Assembly: GCF_009766085.1 (NCBI RefSeq)
Contig: NZ_LMUF01000013.1
Location: 54,929 to 118,928, forward strand
Direction: 5' to 3'
Length of the DNA: 64,000 nt
Source: Burkholderia sp. S171
GTDB taxonomy: Bacteria; Pseudomonadota; Gammaproteobacteria; Burkholderiales; Burkholderiaceae
This document shows positions 14,819 to 23,412 of the stretch, piece after piece. The position numbers and the translations under genes are program-made. The notes under the pieces are model-generated. The model worked only from the letters and a program-made list of their open reading frames with translations. It did not search any database and was not told where the DNA came from. The number at the start of each line of letters is the position of its first letter. The stretch's first letter is position 1.

Positions 14819-15240
14819 GCGCTTTTTTCCTTGCTCGTTTCGGTCTTGGTTTTCACGAGTCCATCGTCGACACGCATGAGGTTGATTGTGAATTCGACGC
14901 GGCGAGGCGTGCCGTTCTTGTCGTGCAGCGTTTGCCCTTCGTCTAAGCCCTCAATGATGAAAGCGCCATAAACAGATCCGCCGCCGTCGACAAGGGCATA
15001 CGCTTCGCCGTCATCGCCCATTCTGCGCAGCGTCGTAAGTGATGCGAGCGTGCCGCCTACTTGCGCAGGGGCGAGCCATCCCGACAGCGTGATCGAGTCG
15101 TCGCCGGCGCCGGTAAATTGGCGAGCGTTACGGCCGCCTACGCGTGACGTGCTCGCGTGCTTCCAGCTCGTGCGCCGTTGCAGCTCCATATAAGCCAGGG
15201 TCGACAGGCCGAATACGAATTGTCCGAGTGATGCCAGCAT
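14815..15240 (-). CDS. U: phage tail terminator protein gpU
   Basis: A 141-residue homologue of P2 gpU, which caps the tail tube and fixes tail length. Typical features are the N-terminal FVFGLSTLAYMELQRRTSWKH and the GAFIIEGLDEGQT segment. It lies between the tape measure and gpD, as in P2. Confidence 0.92.
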   Translation of the reverse strand: MLASLGQFVFGLSTLAYMELQRRTSWKHASTSRVGGRNARQFTGAGDDSITLSGWLAPAQVGGTLASLTTLRRMGDDGEAYALVDGGGSVYGAFIIEGLDEGQTLHDKNGTPRRVEFTINLMRVDDGLVKTKTETSKEKSA

Positions 15241-15255
15241 GCTTTCTTTCTCCGG

Positions 15256-17859
15256 TTAGTCACTCAGGCGCGAGCCGTTGCGCGCACGTTTCTCGCGTTC
15301 GATCTTTTCAATCGCGGTCTTTACCTGGTTCGCGATTTCCTTTGGATCGTTGCCCGTGATGTGAAAAATGTATTGATCGCCGCCAGCCCCGCCGGCCGAT
15401 GCCCCGCCGGCCGAATTTCCGGCCGCCTGGCGGGCCGCGAGTGCCGGCCGGATGTCAATAGATGCCCCAGGGCCGCCGAACGGCGTAGCGCCTGCCAGGG
15501 CCGCGCCAGGTGCGCCGAATGAAGTCACCGCGAGCGCGGCCAGGCCGGCGGCCGCCTTCGAGATTCGCCCTTGCTCGCCCTCCATGCCGAGGGCGGCGCC
15601 CTGGGTGATGAAGCCGCCCAGCTCGCCGAAAACGCGCGAAGGGCTATGGATGCCGAGCTTTTCTTTGAACCATCCGACCGTGCTATCGGCGGCGCCCGTG
15701 ATTGCATCCTTGACCGCGCCGAGGCCGCTCGTGATGCCGTTGACCAGGCCGGCCAAGATGTTCGCGCCGAATTCCGAAAACTTCGCCGGCATGTCGACGC
15801 CGAACCATTGCAGGACCGCCGCGAACGCCTGGTAAAACAAACCCATTGGCGACCAGTTGAGAATGAGGGCCGCGACGCCCGACAGGCCGCCGGCGAACGC
15901 TTGTTTAACCTGGTCCCATAGGCCGCCGAAAAACGCCTTGATCGGCTCCCAATATGTATAGATCAACAGGGCAGCGGCCGCGATCGCGGTGATCGCGAGG
16001 CCGATCGGATTCATCAGCATGGCGCGGCCGGCGAACATCGCGGCCGAGCCGAAAGCGCGCCAGGCCATACCGCCCAGGCCGAGCACGCGCGCCAGGATGC
16101 CGCCTTGCATGCCGAGCGCGGTCATACTGAATTTGACGATCGCGAGCGGGCCGAGCACGCCGGCCAGCATCACCATAAGGGCGCCGCCGACAGTGAGAAG
16201 CACAGCCAGGGCCGCAACGGTTTTCATCAGGCCGTTAGCGAGCACGGGATTTTGGCGAGCGAAATCGCCCATGCGTTGCGCCATGTTGCCGAGCCAATCG
16301 ACAACGCTTTTAATCTCAGGCGAGATTGATTCGCCAAACGCGACCAGGCCGTTTGTAAAGGTGCCGCCGGCCGCTTCCCAAAGATTCGACAGCGTGCCGA
16401 GTTGCTTATTAACGCGCTCTTGGAGCGACGCTTGTGCGGACATTTTGCCCTGCACTTCGTCATAGCCGGCTTTGCCCTTCTCAATCATCAGCGAAATCAC
16501 TTGAAGCGTTTCGGCGTCGTCTCCAAAGATCGTTTTCATCACGCCGAGGCGCTTCTCAGTCGTGAGGCTCTTTAGCTTCTCGAATTGCTTAAACATGTTG
16601 TCGAGGCCGCCAAACTCGCCCTTGCCATCGGTGAAGCTAAGTTTCTGCTTCGGTGCAAGTTGCTTGTTTGCCTTGGCGACTTTGCGCGTGTCCATACCGA
16701 GTTGAAAGACTTTGCGGTATGCGTTGCCGGCCGCGCTTCCTTCCATGCCCGATTGATCGGCCATCACGAGCAGCGGGGCGAGCGCCTTCGCGCCTTCAAG
16801 GCCTTTCTTTTTAATCGTATCCATCGCGGGGCCGAGCTTGGCGAACCCGTTGAGCATGTTGTTATCGTCGACGCCGAGATAAAACGCCTTCTGGATCACG
16901 TCCGACAGCGAGAGCATGTCTTTCTCGGTCGTGCGCGTGGCGTCTTGCAGCTTCGAGGCAAACTCGGCCGCCTCGGTCGGCGTCTTTTTGAGCTGCACGG
17001 CGAGATAGGCGGTCGCCTCGCCCATGCCGCCGAGGATGGTTTGCGCGCTCATGCCCTGGCGCGTAAGCATCGTCATCATGTCCTGAAAATCGGAGGTCGT
17101 GCCTGGCAGCTTGTCGCCGAGTTTCATCGCGAGCGCGTTGATCTTTTCGAATTCCGGCGGGACTACGCTACCCGCACGCATCAGGGCGCCGGCGAGCTGC
17201 GTCGCCGAGTCCTCGGCCTTGGCATAGGCCGCAATAGGAACGAGCGTTGCAGCGCCGACAGCGGCGCCCCCCGCCATCATTTTCGCGCCAGTGCCCGCCA
17301 TCGAGCCGGCCCGCTCTTTCAGCTTGTTCATTTTCTCGCGGGCTTCTGCGAGGCGCTTCGTGCGTGTCGTCAGCTCGGCGAGTTGGTTTTGTTGCGTCGC
17401 CATCGTGGCGGTAGTCGCGGCCATGCTCGCGCGCAAGGTGCGCTCGTGCTGCGAAAGATTGCGCGTATCAATGCCGGCGCCATCGAGGCGCGTGCGCAGC
17501 TCGCGTACCTTGTTCGCCTGGGCGTCGTGTGCAATGGCGAGCTGCGCGGCCGTGCGTTTCGCCTTCTCAAATTCGGCGTTCATCGCCTTTGTAGGCGTGT
17601 CCGTCGACGCGATCGCGCGCGCCAGCTCGGCGACGCGCGATTGTGCGCCTTGCAAATCGCGCTTGGCGCCGACCAGGCCGGTGCGCATATCGCGAAACGC
17701 GGCAACGTCCTTTTGTGCTTTTTGAAGTTTGCCGAGTTCGGCGCGCGACTCTTTAAGCGACGCGGCCAGGCCCTTGTTACCGTTGAGAATGTTTCGAATG
17801 GGCCGCGTCGCACCGTCGACCATATCGAACAGCACGCGCAATTTGAGGTCGTTTGCCAT
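15256..17859 (-). CDS. T: tail tape-measure protein gpT
   Basis: An 867-residue tape-measure protein that sets tail length and is ejected with the DNA. The N-terminal third is coiled coil (about 25-200). Hydrophobic membrane-like segments occupy roughly 555-650 (for example VAALAVLLTVGGALMVMLAG). A Gly/Ala-rich region with LGIHSPSRVFGELGGFI follows, a motif common near the C-terminus of tape measures. Its ATG follows the E' stop by 3 bp (TAGACGATG), consistent with the E/E' chaperone acting on this protein. Confidence 0.93.
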   Translation of the reverse strand: MANDLKLRVLFDMVDGATRPIRNILNGNKGLAASLKESRAELGKLQKAQKDVAAFRDMRTGLVGAKRDLQGAQSRVAELARAIASTDTPTKAMNAEFEKAKRTAAQLAIAHDAQANKVRELRTRLDGAGIDTRNLSQHERTLRASMAATTATMATQQNQLAELTTRTKRLAEAREKMNKLKERAGSMAGTGAKMMAGGAAVGAATLVPIAAYAKAEDSATQLAGALMRAGSVVPPEFEKINALAMKLGDKLPGTTSDFQDMMTMLTRQGMSAQTILGGMGEATAYLAVQLKKTPTEAAEFASKLQDATRTTEKDMLSLSDVIQKAFYLGVDDNNMLNGFAKLGPAMDTIKKKGLEGAKALAPLLVMADQSGMEGSAAGNAYRKVFQLGMDTRKVAKANKQLAPKQKLSFTDGKGEFGGLDNMFKQFEKLKSLTTEKRLGVMKTIFGDDAETLQVISLMIEKGKAGYDEVQGKMSAQASLQERVNKQLGTLSNLWEAAGGTFTNGLVAFGESISPEIKSVVDWLGNMAQRMGDFARQNPVLANGLMKTVAALAVLLTVGGALMVMLAGVLGPLAIVKFSMTALGMQGGILARVLGLGGMAWRAFGSAAMFAGRAMLMNPIGLAITAIAAAALLIYTYWEPIKAFFGGLWDQVKQAFAGGLSGVAALILNWSPMGLFYQAFAAVLQWFGVDMPAKFSEFGANILAGLVNGITSGLGAVKDAITGAADSTVGWFKEKLGIHSPSRVFGELGGFITQGAALGMEGEQGRISKAAAGLAALAVTSFGAPGAALAGATPFGGPGASIDIRPALAARQAAGNSAGGASAGGAGGDQYIFHITGNDPKEIANQVKTAIEKIEREKRARNGSRLSD

Positions 17860-17862
17860 CGT

Positions 17863-18302
17863 CTAATCTTCGCTTGCATAGGGTGAGCGCACGCGCGCAC
17901 GCTCACGCCAGTTCGCCAGCTCGGCGAGTGAAAGGCCGTGCATATCGGCGGGCGTCCAGTGAAAGACGCTCGCGATATCGGCCATCGCTTCTTCTACTTC
18001 GTCGGGTATACCGTGCTCTAGCGTGCCCGATTCGGCAGCAAAAAATCTGCGAACGCCACCCCCAATTGCACCAGGTCGGCCGGGTCCATCGCACGCACGT
18101 CGAATTCGGTGAGCGTGGGCGTTGAGATGCGCGGCAATACCTTGCCGAGCGCGTCCACGTCCAGATTCACCAGGGCGTTAAGCGAGGTTCCGCGCAGCTC
18201 GCCGGCAGACGGCTTGCGCAAGGTGATTTCAGTGATGGTTTGATCGCCGCGTTGAATCGGGGTATCGAGGGGGATCGGTTCGCTCTTGATTTGTTCGGTC
18301 AT
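17863..18302 (-). CDS. E': tail assembly chaperone gpE+E', made by -1 ribosomal frameshift
   Basis: Translation of gpE can slip back one base at TTTTTTG (18045-18039 on the minus strand) and continue to a TAG at 17863. The fusion is 146 residues; the E' part contains IPDEVEEAMADIASVFHWTPADM and LSLAELANWRERA, typical of P2-like E' domains. P2 uses the same T6G slippery heptamer at this position. The fusion acts with gpE as chaperone for the tape measure. Without frameshifting, gpE ends at 18018. Confidence 0.88.
18018..18302 (-). CDS. E: tail assembly protein gpE
   Basis: A 94-residue P2 gpE homologue (P2 gpE is 91). Recognisable segments are PLDTPIQRGDQTITEITLRKPSAGELRG and the acidic middle VNLDVDALGKVLPRIS. 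It is the unshifted product of the same start as gpE+E' and is needed, with the fusion, to assemble the tail around the tape measure. Confidence 0.9.
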   Translation of the reverse strand: MTEQIKSEPIPLDTPIQRGDQTITEITLRKPSAGELRGTSLNALVNLDVDALGKVLPRISTPTLTEFDVRAMDPADLVQLGVAFADFLLPNRAR

Positions 18303-18335
18303 CGTTTTCTCTGCTTAGATTGGGGTGTTCGTGGT

Positions 18336-18361
18336 GCTCGCCTGGGCGTTACCAGGCGAGC
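18336..18361. promoter_or_regulatory. strong hairpin between FII and E
   Basis: A perfect 10 bp stem GCTCGCCTGG (18336-18345) / CCAGGCGAGC (18352-18361) with a 6-base loop lies in the 84 bp gap. No T-run follows, so it is not a classical terminator. It could stabilise the abundant tube mRNA or reduce read-through into E and T. Confidence 0.65.
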
Positions 18362-18386
18362 GGGGCGAGGCTATGAAGTGAGCGGG

Positions 18387-18896
18387 TTACAGGCCGATCG
18401 CGGTGCGCAAGTCGGCGAGCAAGTCTTGACCGTTGACGATTTCGACCATGTTGATAAAGTCGATTTCAATGATCGTTGCACCGTTGATCGAAAGCTTGTA
18501 ATAGCTGCACGAGGTACTAACCTTGAAAGCGGTGTCGTCGCCAGGTTTCGCGCTACCAAAGTCGATTTCTTTGTGCCGGCCGCGCACGACGACTTCGACA
18601 GAATCGGGGCGTGTGCCTTCCTCGGCCTGGTAGGCGCCGGCGAAGCGCAATTGCACGCCGTCATGCTTCGTAACGCCGTACTTTTCCAGCACGGCGCGCA
18701 TGATGCCGCCGCACGTCCATTCGAGCGAAATCTTTTCTTGTCCCTGGTCAATTTCAATCGGGCCATTCATCCCGCCGGCGCGGTAATCCTCCATCTTGCG
18801 CGAGAGCTTCGGCAAGGCGATTTCGACGACTTCGCCGCGATAGTTGTCGCCGTCTTGAAACAGGTTGAATGCCTTTAGCTTTTTCGGCAATGCCAT
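18387..18896 (-). CDS. FII: major tail tube protein gpFII
   Basis: A 169-residue tail tube subunit (P2 gpFII is 172). The N-terminus MALPKKLKAFNLFQDGDNYRGEV and the central KMEDYRAGGMNGPIEIDQG are characteristic of the family. It polymerises into the tube inside the contractile sheath. It sits directly after the sheath gene, as in P2. Confidence 0.94.
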   Translation of the reverse strand: MALPKKLKAFNLFQDGDNYRGEVVEIALPKLSRKMEDYRAGGMNGPIEIDQGQEKISLEWTCGGIMRAVLEKYGVTKHDGVQLRFAGAYQAEEGTRPDSVEVVVRGRHKEIDFGSAKPGDDTAFKVSTSCSYYKLSINGATIIEIDFINMVEIVNGQDLLADLRTAIGL

Positions 18897-18912
18897 GTTT
18901 TCTTACTCCTGG

Positions 18913-20088
18913 TTAAGCCTGAATACGCGATGCGAAGTCGGCGAGGTAACGGTCGGTGATGCGCTGGCGCAGCATCAGGTTTTCAATCGGCGGTACGGGC
19001 GTGTAGTCGTAATCGATGTAGAGCTGCCCGTTCTTGAGCGAGTCGAGCGTGTTCGGTTCTTCGTCGTACCAGGCCGAGCCGCCGATCAGATAGCCTTGCG
19101 CGACCAGCTCGCGAAACTTCTGATTGATGCTTTCGATCAGGTCGCGCACGAGCGACGGGTGCATGGCCTTGTCGACATATTCCATGTGCGCCTCGGCGAT
19201 CGTGTCGGCGACGACTTGAGCGGTGCGGGTGTAGTTCTCGAACGGGAAAAGCGCATCATCGGAACAGGTACGCGAACCCCAAAAGCGAAAGCCCTTGCCC
19301 GAATTAATCAGCGTCGTTACGTCTTGCTCGTTCAAATAACCCGCGTCCGTCGCCGGGTCTTGCAAGTCCCAAAACACGTCCTTGCTGATACCCGTTACGC
19401 CATTGACGCCGACATTCGAAAGCGTCTTGTGCCAGCCGGTTTCTTCGTCGATCTTCGCGCGCAAGCCGAGCGCGATCGCCGTCGCGGGAATCTCGGTTGC
19501 TGCGTTAATCGTGATGTCCCATCCGATCCAATCAGGCCAGATCACCATGATTTCGCGTTGGCTGAATTGCTTGCGATACGTGGTCGCTTCTTCCTTCGTC
19601 GCTGCACCATTGGCCGACACGTAAGCAAAGCCGCGCAGCTTTTGCGCGATGGTCGCCATCGCTTGAGCGACCGCCTCGGTATCGAGCTTCGGCACGCCCA
19701 GGATGCGAGGTTTAACGCCGAGCTTAGATTGCGCCGTGAGCAACGCTTGCATGCCCGTATAAGCGCCGGTTGCAGTCGTCGTGCCGATCACGTTTGAGGT
19801 CGTTTCGGCCGCGTCTAGGCCTTGGGCCACGCGCACGACGATGGTAAGGGGCTTGGTTTGTGCCGCGATACCGGCGAGCGTCGCGCGCAAGGTGCCTTTT
19901 GTGCCGGCCTTGCCGATCGCGCTTGCAACGTTCGTGATGAGCACGGGCGTATCGAGCGGGAACGTCGCCGGGTCGGCGTCCTCGGCCGTCGCAACCAGGC
20001 CGATAACAGCCGTCGATACGGTGCGGATTGGGCGCGTGCCTTCGTTGATTTCGATGACTCTTACGCCGTGGTGATATTCGGTAGGCAT
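18913..20088 (-). CDS. FI: tail sheath protein gpFI
   Basis: A 391-residue contractile sheath subunit (P2 gpFI is 396). EYHHGVRVIEINEGTRPIRTVSTAVIGLVATA near the start and WGSRTCSDDALFPFENYTRTAQVVADTI near the C-terminus are hallmark sheath segments. Contraction of this sheath drives the tube through the host envelope. It begins a highly expressed pair with FII. Confidence 0.95.
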   Translation of the reverse strand: MPTEYHHGVRVIEINEGTRPIRTVSTAVIGLVATAEDADPATFPLDTPVLITNVASAIGKAGTKGTLRATLAGIAAQTKPLTIVVRVAQGLDAAETTSNVIGTTTATGAYTGMQALLTAQSKLGVKPRILGVPKLDTEAVAQAMATIAQKLRGFAYVSANGAATKEEATTYRKQFSQREIMVIWPDWIGWDITINAATEIPATAIALGLRAKIDEETGWHKTLSNVGVNGVTGISKDVFWDLQDPATDAGYLNEQDVTTLINSGKGFRFWGSRTCSDDALFPFENYTRTAQVVADTIAEAHMEYVDKAMHPSLVRDLIESINQKFRELVAQGYLIGGSAWYDEEPNTLDSLKNGQLYIDYDYTPVPPIENLMLRQRITDRYLADFASRIQA

Positions 20089-20136
20089 GGTGTCCTAGTG
20101 CTCCGGTGAGGTGAGTGGATACGGGGCGTGTGTAGA

Positions 20137-20463
20137 TCAGCCGACGATTTCGGCGCCGGCGAACAGGTAGCGGCCGGGGTTGGCGGTCATCTCCATGTCG
20201 CCGCGTTGCTCGGTCGGCGCCGGTGCGGCGAGCGCGCGCTCACAGAAGGCGCGCAGATCGTCGCCAGTAGCGGGCGCCGTATCGAGGTTCACATGTGCCA
20301 TGCCGATCGATTGCGCGCCCGCGTTTGCAGCGTCGGTATCGTAGAAACTGGCAACGCAAACACTCGCCGTTTTCGCTTCCAGGTCGATATTTACGCTGCG
20401 AATAATGTGATGCGATGCGGGCACGCCAATCGATGCAATCAGAATGGTTTTCTTCAAAGGCAT
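20137..20463 (-). CDS. hypothetical phage protein between fibre and sheath genes
   Basis: A 108-residue protein with no domain I recognise. It looks beta-rich (KKTILIASIGVPASHHIIRSVNIDLEAKTASVCVASFY) with no signal peptide. It lies between the tail-fibre assembly-type gene and the sheath gene. A structural or fibre-related role is a guess from position. Confidence 0.65.
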   Translation of the reverse strand: MPLKKTILIASIGVPASHHIIRSVNIDLEAKTASVCVASFYDTDAANAGAQSIGMAHVNLDTAPATGDDLRAFCERALAAPAPTEQRGDMEMTANPGRYLFAGAEIVG

Positions 20464-20489
20464 TTCATTTACTCCAGAGTGAAAGGGAT

Positions 20490-20903
20490 TTACTGCGGTA
20501 AAAGAGGCCAGTCGACCGTTTCAGGGAAATCCGGCTGTTGAGGCACATCGCGTAACGCCTGGCGGTAATCGCGAGCTGCGCGCTCGGCTTGGGCGTCGCC
20601 TTTGTCGATCGCCGTCTCTACGAGCGCGTCAGCTTCGATAAGGCGCCGGTCACGCTCAACGCGGAAAGCCTCGGCGATTTGTGCCGCCAAGACGGCCGAC
20701 ATATTCGCGGTCCAATACGCTTCGAGGTCGGCTTGCGACGGCTCGGCAACAGTCGCCACGTTCCAGCGAAAAATGTATGCGTGCTCTTGTTGCTCGAAAC
20801 CTTCGTTCGGAATCTTGCAAGCCATGAGGTAATCGCGGCCGCCTTCGAGGTCGGGGTATTTCAGTTTCATCACCGCCCAAAGATCGTTATTCGTCATGTA
20901 CAT
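20490..20903 (-). CDS. tail fibre assembly / tail assembly chaperone-like protein
   Basis: A 137-residue acidic, helical protein starting MYMTNNDLWAVMKLKYPDLEGGRDYLM. Its C-terminal half, with AERAARDYRQALRDVPQQPDFPE and VDWPLLP, is the pattern of phage fibre-assembly chaperones (WxxYRQALRDxPxQxxFP). AAGGA upstream of 20903 supports this ATG. It follows the fibre gene with a 3 bp gap, the P2 gpG position, and probably helps fold or trimerise that fibre. Confidence 0.8.
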   Translation of the reverse strand: MYMTNNDLWAVMKLKYPDLEGGRDYLMACKIPNEGFEQQEHAYIFRWNVATVAEPSQADLEAYWTANMSAVLAAQIAEAFRVERDRRLIEADALVETAIDKGDAQAERAARDYRQALRDVPQQPDFPETVDWPLLPQ

Positions 20904-20905
20904 GG

Positions 20906-22867
20906 TTATTGATTCCTTAAGACTGCGAGGTGCAGCCAAATACAATTGGCCGTTGAGCTATTGCCGCAAGAGCGCCCGCCCACAACTACCCAGGGCGCGC
21001 TATCGCCGATGGTTCCGTTTCCGATCGGGCCGACTTCTTGAACGCCGCTATCCCATTGCACGCGCGCGCCGGCTTGGGCCTTGCTGCCAGGATCGAAGTT
21101 GCCAGAGGTCCACATGTAGCCCTGGTATGAGCCGTCTACTTGAACCTGCACGCGGCCATCCCACCAGATTTGCATGCTGTTACTGCTGTTGGTGACTACG
21201 TACCCCTGATTCGCCCATCCCCCGTTACGGATAGGGACGCGGTTGTTGATTTGACTGTTAAGCCAGTTGCTCAGATAGCCGCCCCATACGCCGCCGTAGA
21301 TGTTGCCGTCCTCGCACAAGCGGCCGCCGCCGTTTGCTGCCCAAACCTGCCCGCCAAACTGAGCGAGGCCGCCATCGTTGAGTTGCATCGTCCAGCGCGT
21401 GAGGTCGTTGCTGATAAAGCCAACAATGCCGCTCGAATCGCCGCGCATGGTTTGGCCGTAACTGTTGCCCTGGCCGTAAAACCGAATCGCGCTTGCGGTG
21501 AACATATTCAGTTGACCGGTGTAGTTAGAGCCGGTCGTTTGAGCTGGTGAGGGCAAGTTAGCCGAATGCCATACGGTGCCGCCGGCGCCCCGGGTGATTG
21601 CCGTGCGGCCGAATGTCCATGCGTTTGCTTGCCCGTCTAGGTGCATCGAGATCGTCGGCTCGGTGGTCGTGCTTCCGCCTTCATAAGCGTCGATCGCCGC
21701 GATGTTCCGCACGCCCTGGTGCGTCCAGCGAATACCCATATAAGCGGCGCCGGCGTTGGGCGTGTCGATTTGCATAGCCGGTGTTCGGTCGGTGCTCCAT
21801 GCGGCGTAAGCACCGCCGATGCCGGTCGTATCGGGCGCGAGCACTCGAAAAGCGCCATTGGCGTAACTCGTGCGCGTTTGAAAGGGCGCGTTGCCGTTCA
21901 GCTCACCGCCGGCTTTCGTGTACGGGTTCAGGTTGCCGTTATCGTAGGGAACCAGGCCGCCCGCCCAGTTGGGGCGCGCACGCGGCAGCGACAACACGCC
22001 GTTGTCGTCAAGCGTCGCATTGATCGCGCCATTAGCCGAGTTGACCGCTTCAATCGTTTTGCCAATCGAATTCGAACGCAGAAAAGGGGCGTAGCCGTTC
22101 GCGTCGAGAAGCAATCGCGGGCTATACGTGCCCGTCGATTTGAGCTGCACATCGCCGCTCACTTCCCCCCCACTCACGCCGAGGCGCGAGTCGAGCGCGC
22201 TTTGCAAGCCGCTCACGTTGGCGATGGTGTGCCCGTGTCCTATCGGCGACTTGCTATCGAGCGCCGATTGAAGGCCGTCGATATCGACAATCGCGTGTCC
22301 GTGTCCCTTGTCGGATTTGCCCGCGATCGCGGGGCCGATCGCGGCAATGAGGCCGGCGGGCGTTACGGCGCGTCGGTTGTCGGTGCCGGCGATCGCCTGG
22401 GGAATCGTCGCCAGTTGCACAACGCCCTGGCGATCAACGGTCGCCGGCGGGTTCGTGAAAGTCGCATCGCCGAAAGAGATGAGTGCCGTGTCGATTGACT
22501 TGAACGCCATATCGGCCGCGAGCAAAAGCATTGCCGCCGGCGACTTCTCCATGATCGGCGTGGCCTGGCTGTAGGTGCCAAACAGCACGCCGTTTTCAAA
22601 GTACAGGCCGAAACCATAGAGCGTGTATTGATCGTCCGTATCGTCTTTCAACGTAACGTGAATCATGTCGGCCGCGACGTTCTCGCCGGCCAGCGTGGCG
22701 ATGCGCTTGCGCTCGCCTGGCAACACTTTGAGCGTCTTATCGGTCGAGTCAAAGGCGACAGTGCTCACGCCGATTTGCGTGACTTTGTGCGCAGCCGTGC
22801 CCGTGTTCCCGGTCGAGACGAGCGCAGCTCTCCCGGCATCAGTGACAGTAAAAAGATTTCCGGCCAT
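20906..22867 (-). CDS. H: tail fibre protein (gpH-like)
   Basis: A 653-residue tail fibre. The N-terminal baseplate-attachment part (about 1-140) includes the P2 gpH-like segments FTVTDAGRAALVSTGNTG and YTLYGFGLYFENGVLFGTYSQ. Then come repeats GHGHAIVDIDGLQSALDSK and GHGHTIANVSGLQSALDSR (about 195-230), typical of fibre shafts. The C-terminal 400 residues are Gly/Asn/Ser-rich beta structure, likely the receptor-binding tip. The distal part would set host range and is usually the most variable part of these phages. Confidence 0.9.
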   Translation of the reverse strand: MAGNLFTVTDAGRAALVSTGNTGTAAHKVTQIGVSTVAFDSTDKTLKVLPGERKRIATLAGENVAADMIHVTLKDDTDDQYTLYGFGLYFENGVLFGTYSQATPIMEKSPAAMLLLAADMAFKSIDTALISFGDATFTNPPATVDRQGVVQLATIPQAIAGTDNRRAVTPAGLIAAIGPAIAGKSDKGHGHAIVDIDGLQSALDSKSPIGHGHTIANVSGLQSALDSRLGVSGGEVSGDVQLKSTGTYSPRLLLDANGYAPFLRSNSIGKTIEAVNSANGAINATLDDNGVLSLPRARPNWAGGLVPYDNGNLNPYTKAGGELNGNAPFQTRTSYANGAFRVLAPDTTGIGGAYAAWSTDRTPAMQIDTPNAGAAYMGIRWTHQGVRNIAAIDAYEGGSTTTEPTISMHLDGQANAWTFGRTAITRGAGGTVWHSANLPSPAQTTGSNYTGQLNMFTASAIRFYGQGNSYGQTMRGDSSGIVGFISNDLTRWTMQLNDGGLAQFGGQVWAANGGGRLCEDGNIYGGVWGGYLSNWLNSQINNRVPIRNGGWANQGYVVTNSSNSMQIWWDGRVQVQVDGSYQGYMWTSGNFDPGSKAQAGARVQWDSGVQEVGPIGNGTIGDSAPWVVVGGRSCGNSSTANCIWLHLAVLRNQ

Positions 22868-22869
22868 GT

Positions 22870-23412
22870 TTATTGATCCGTGAAAGTAAGACGGCGATAC
22901 AGGGCCGGCCGCAAGGCGCCGGCAACGCCGAGCGCGCCTTGCATACCGAAACCCTGGGTGAATGAGTAGTGCGCGCGCACGGGCTTGGTCCGCTCGATTT
23001 CCGCGATGATGTCGGCGATGTATTCGGCGGTCGGTGCCTCGCCGGCGCGTGATCCGACCGTCAACACAACGTCAAACGTTCCAGGCTTGCCCTTCGGTGT
23101 CATCTGGAACCATTCGCGCAACGCGATGTTTCCGCCGAACGCGGCGACGACTTCGCGCACGGCCGCAGCGGTGCCGTTTTTGCGAGCGATCGAGATAGCG
23201 GCCTTAACGCGGGCGCGCTTCACTTGCTCGGGCCAATAGTCTTTCCAGGCATCGATTCCCAAGTGCCAGGCGAGCCAGGGCAGCAACGCGAGCGGGATCG
23301 TGTCCGGGTTCATGAGCTGCGCGATCGGCGTCGGGATATCGGATATGCCGGCGTTGACCGTGGCGAGGTTGCGCTCGGTGGTGGTCGAGTTCGGCGGGAG
23401 TAGCTTGCTCAT
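22870..23412 (-). CDS. I: baseplate protein gpI
   Basis: A 180-residue gpI homologue (P2 gpI is 176). Family segments are SKLLPPNSTTTERNLA at the start, LLPWLAWHLGIDAWKDYWPEQVKRARVK, and GTAAAVREVVAAFGG. It joins the baseplate wedge to the fibre. It overlaps gpJ by 4 bp. Confidence 0.94.
   Translation of the reverse strand: MSKLLPPNSTTTERNLATVNAGISDIPTPIAQLMNPDTIPLALLPWLAWHLGIDAWKDYWPEQVKRARVKAAISIARKNGTAAAVREVVAAFGGNIALREWFQMTPKGKPGTFDVVLTVGSRAGEAPTAEYIADIIAEIERTKPVRAHYSFTQGFGMQGALGVAGALRPALYRRLTFTDQ

Noticed and set aside
16585..17886. 433-codon plus-strand open frame
   Set aside because: Antisense to the tape measure gene; composition is that of a high-GC shadow frame.
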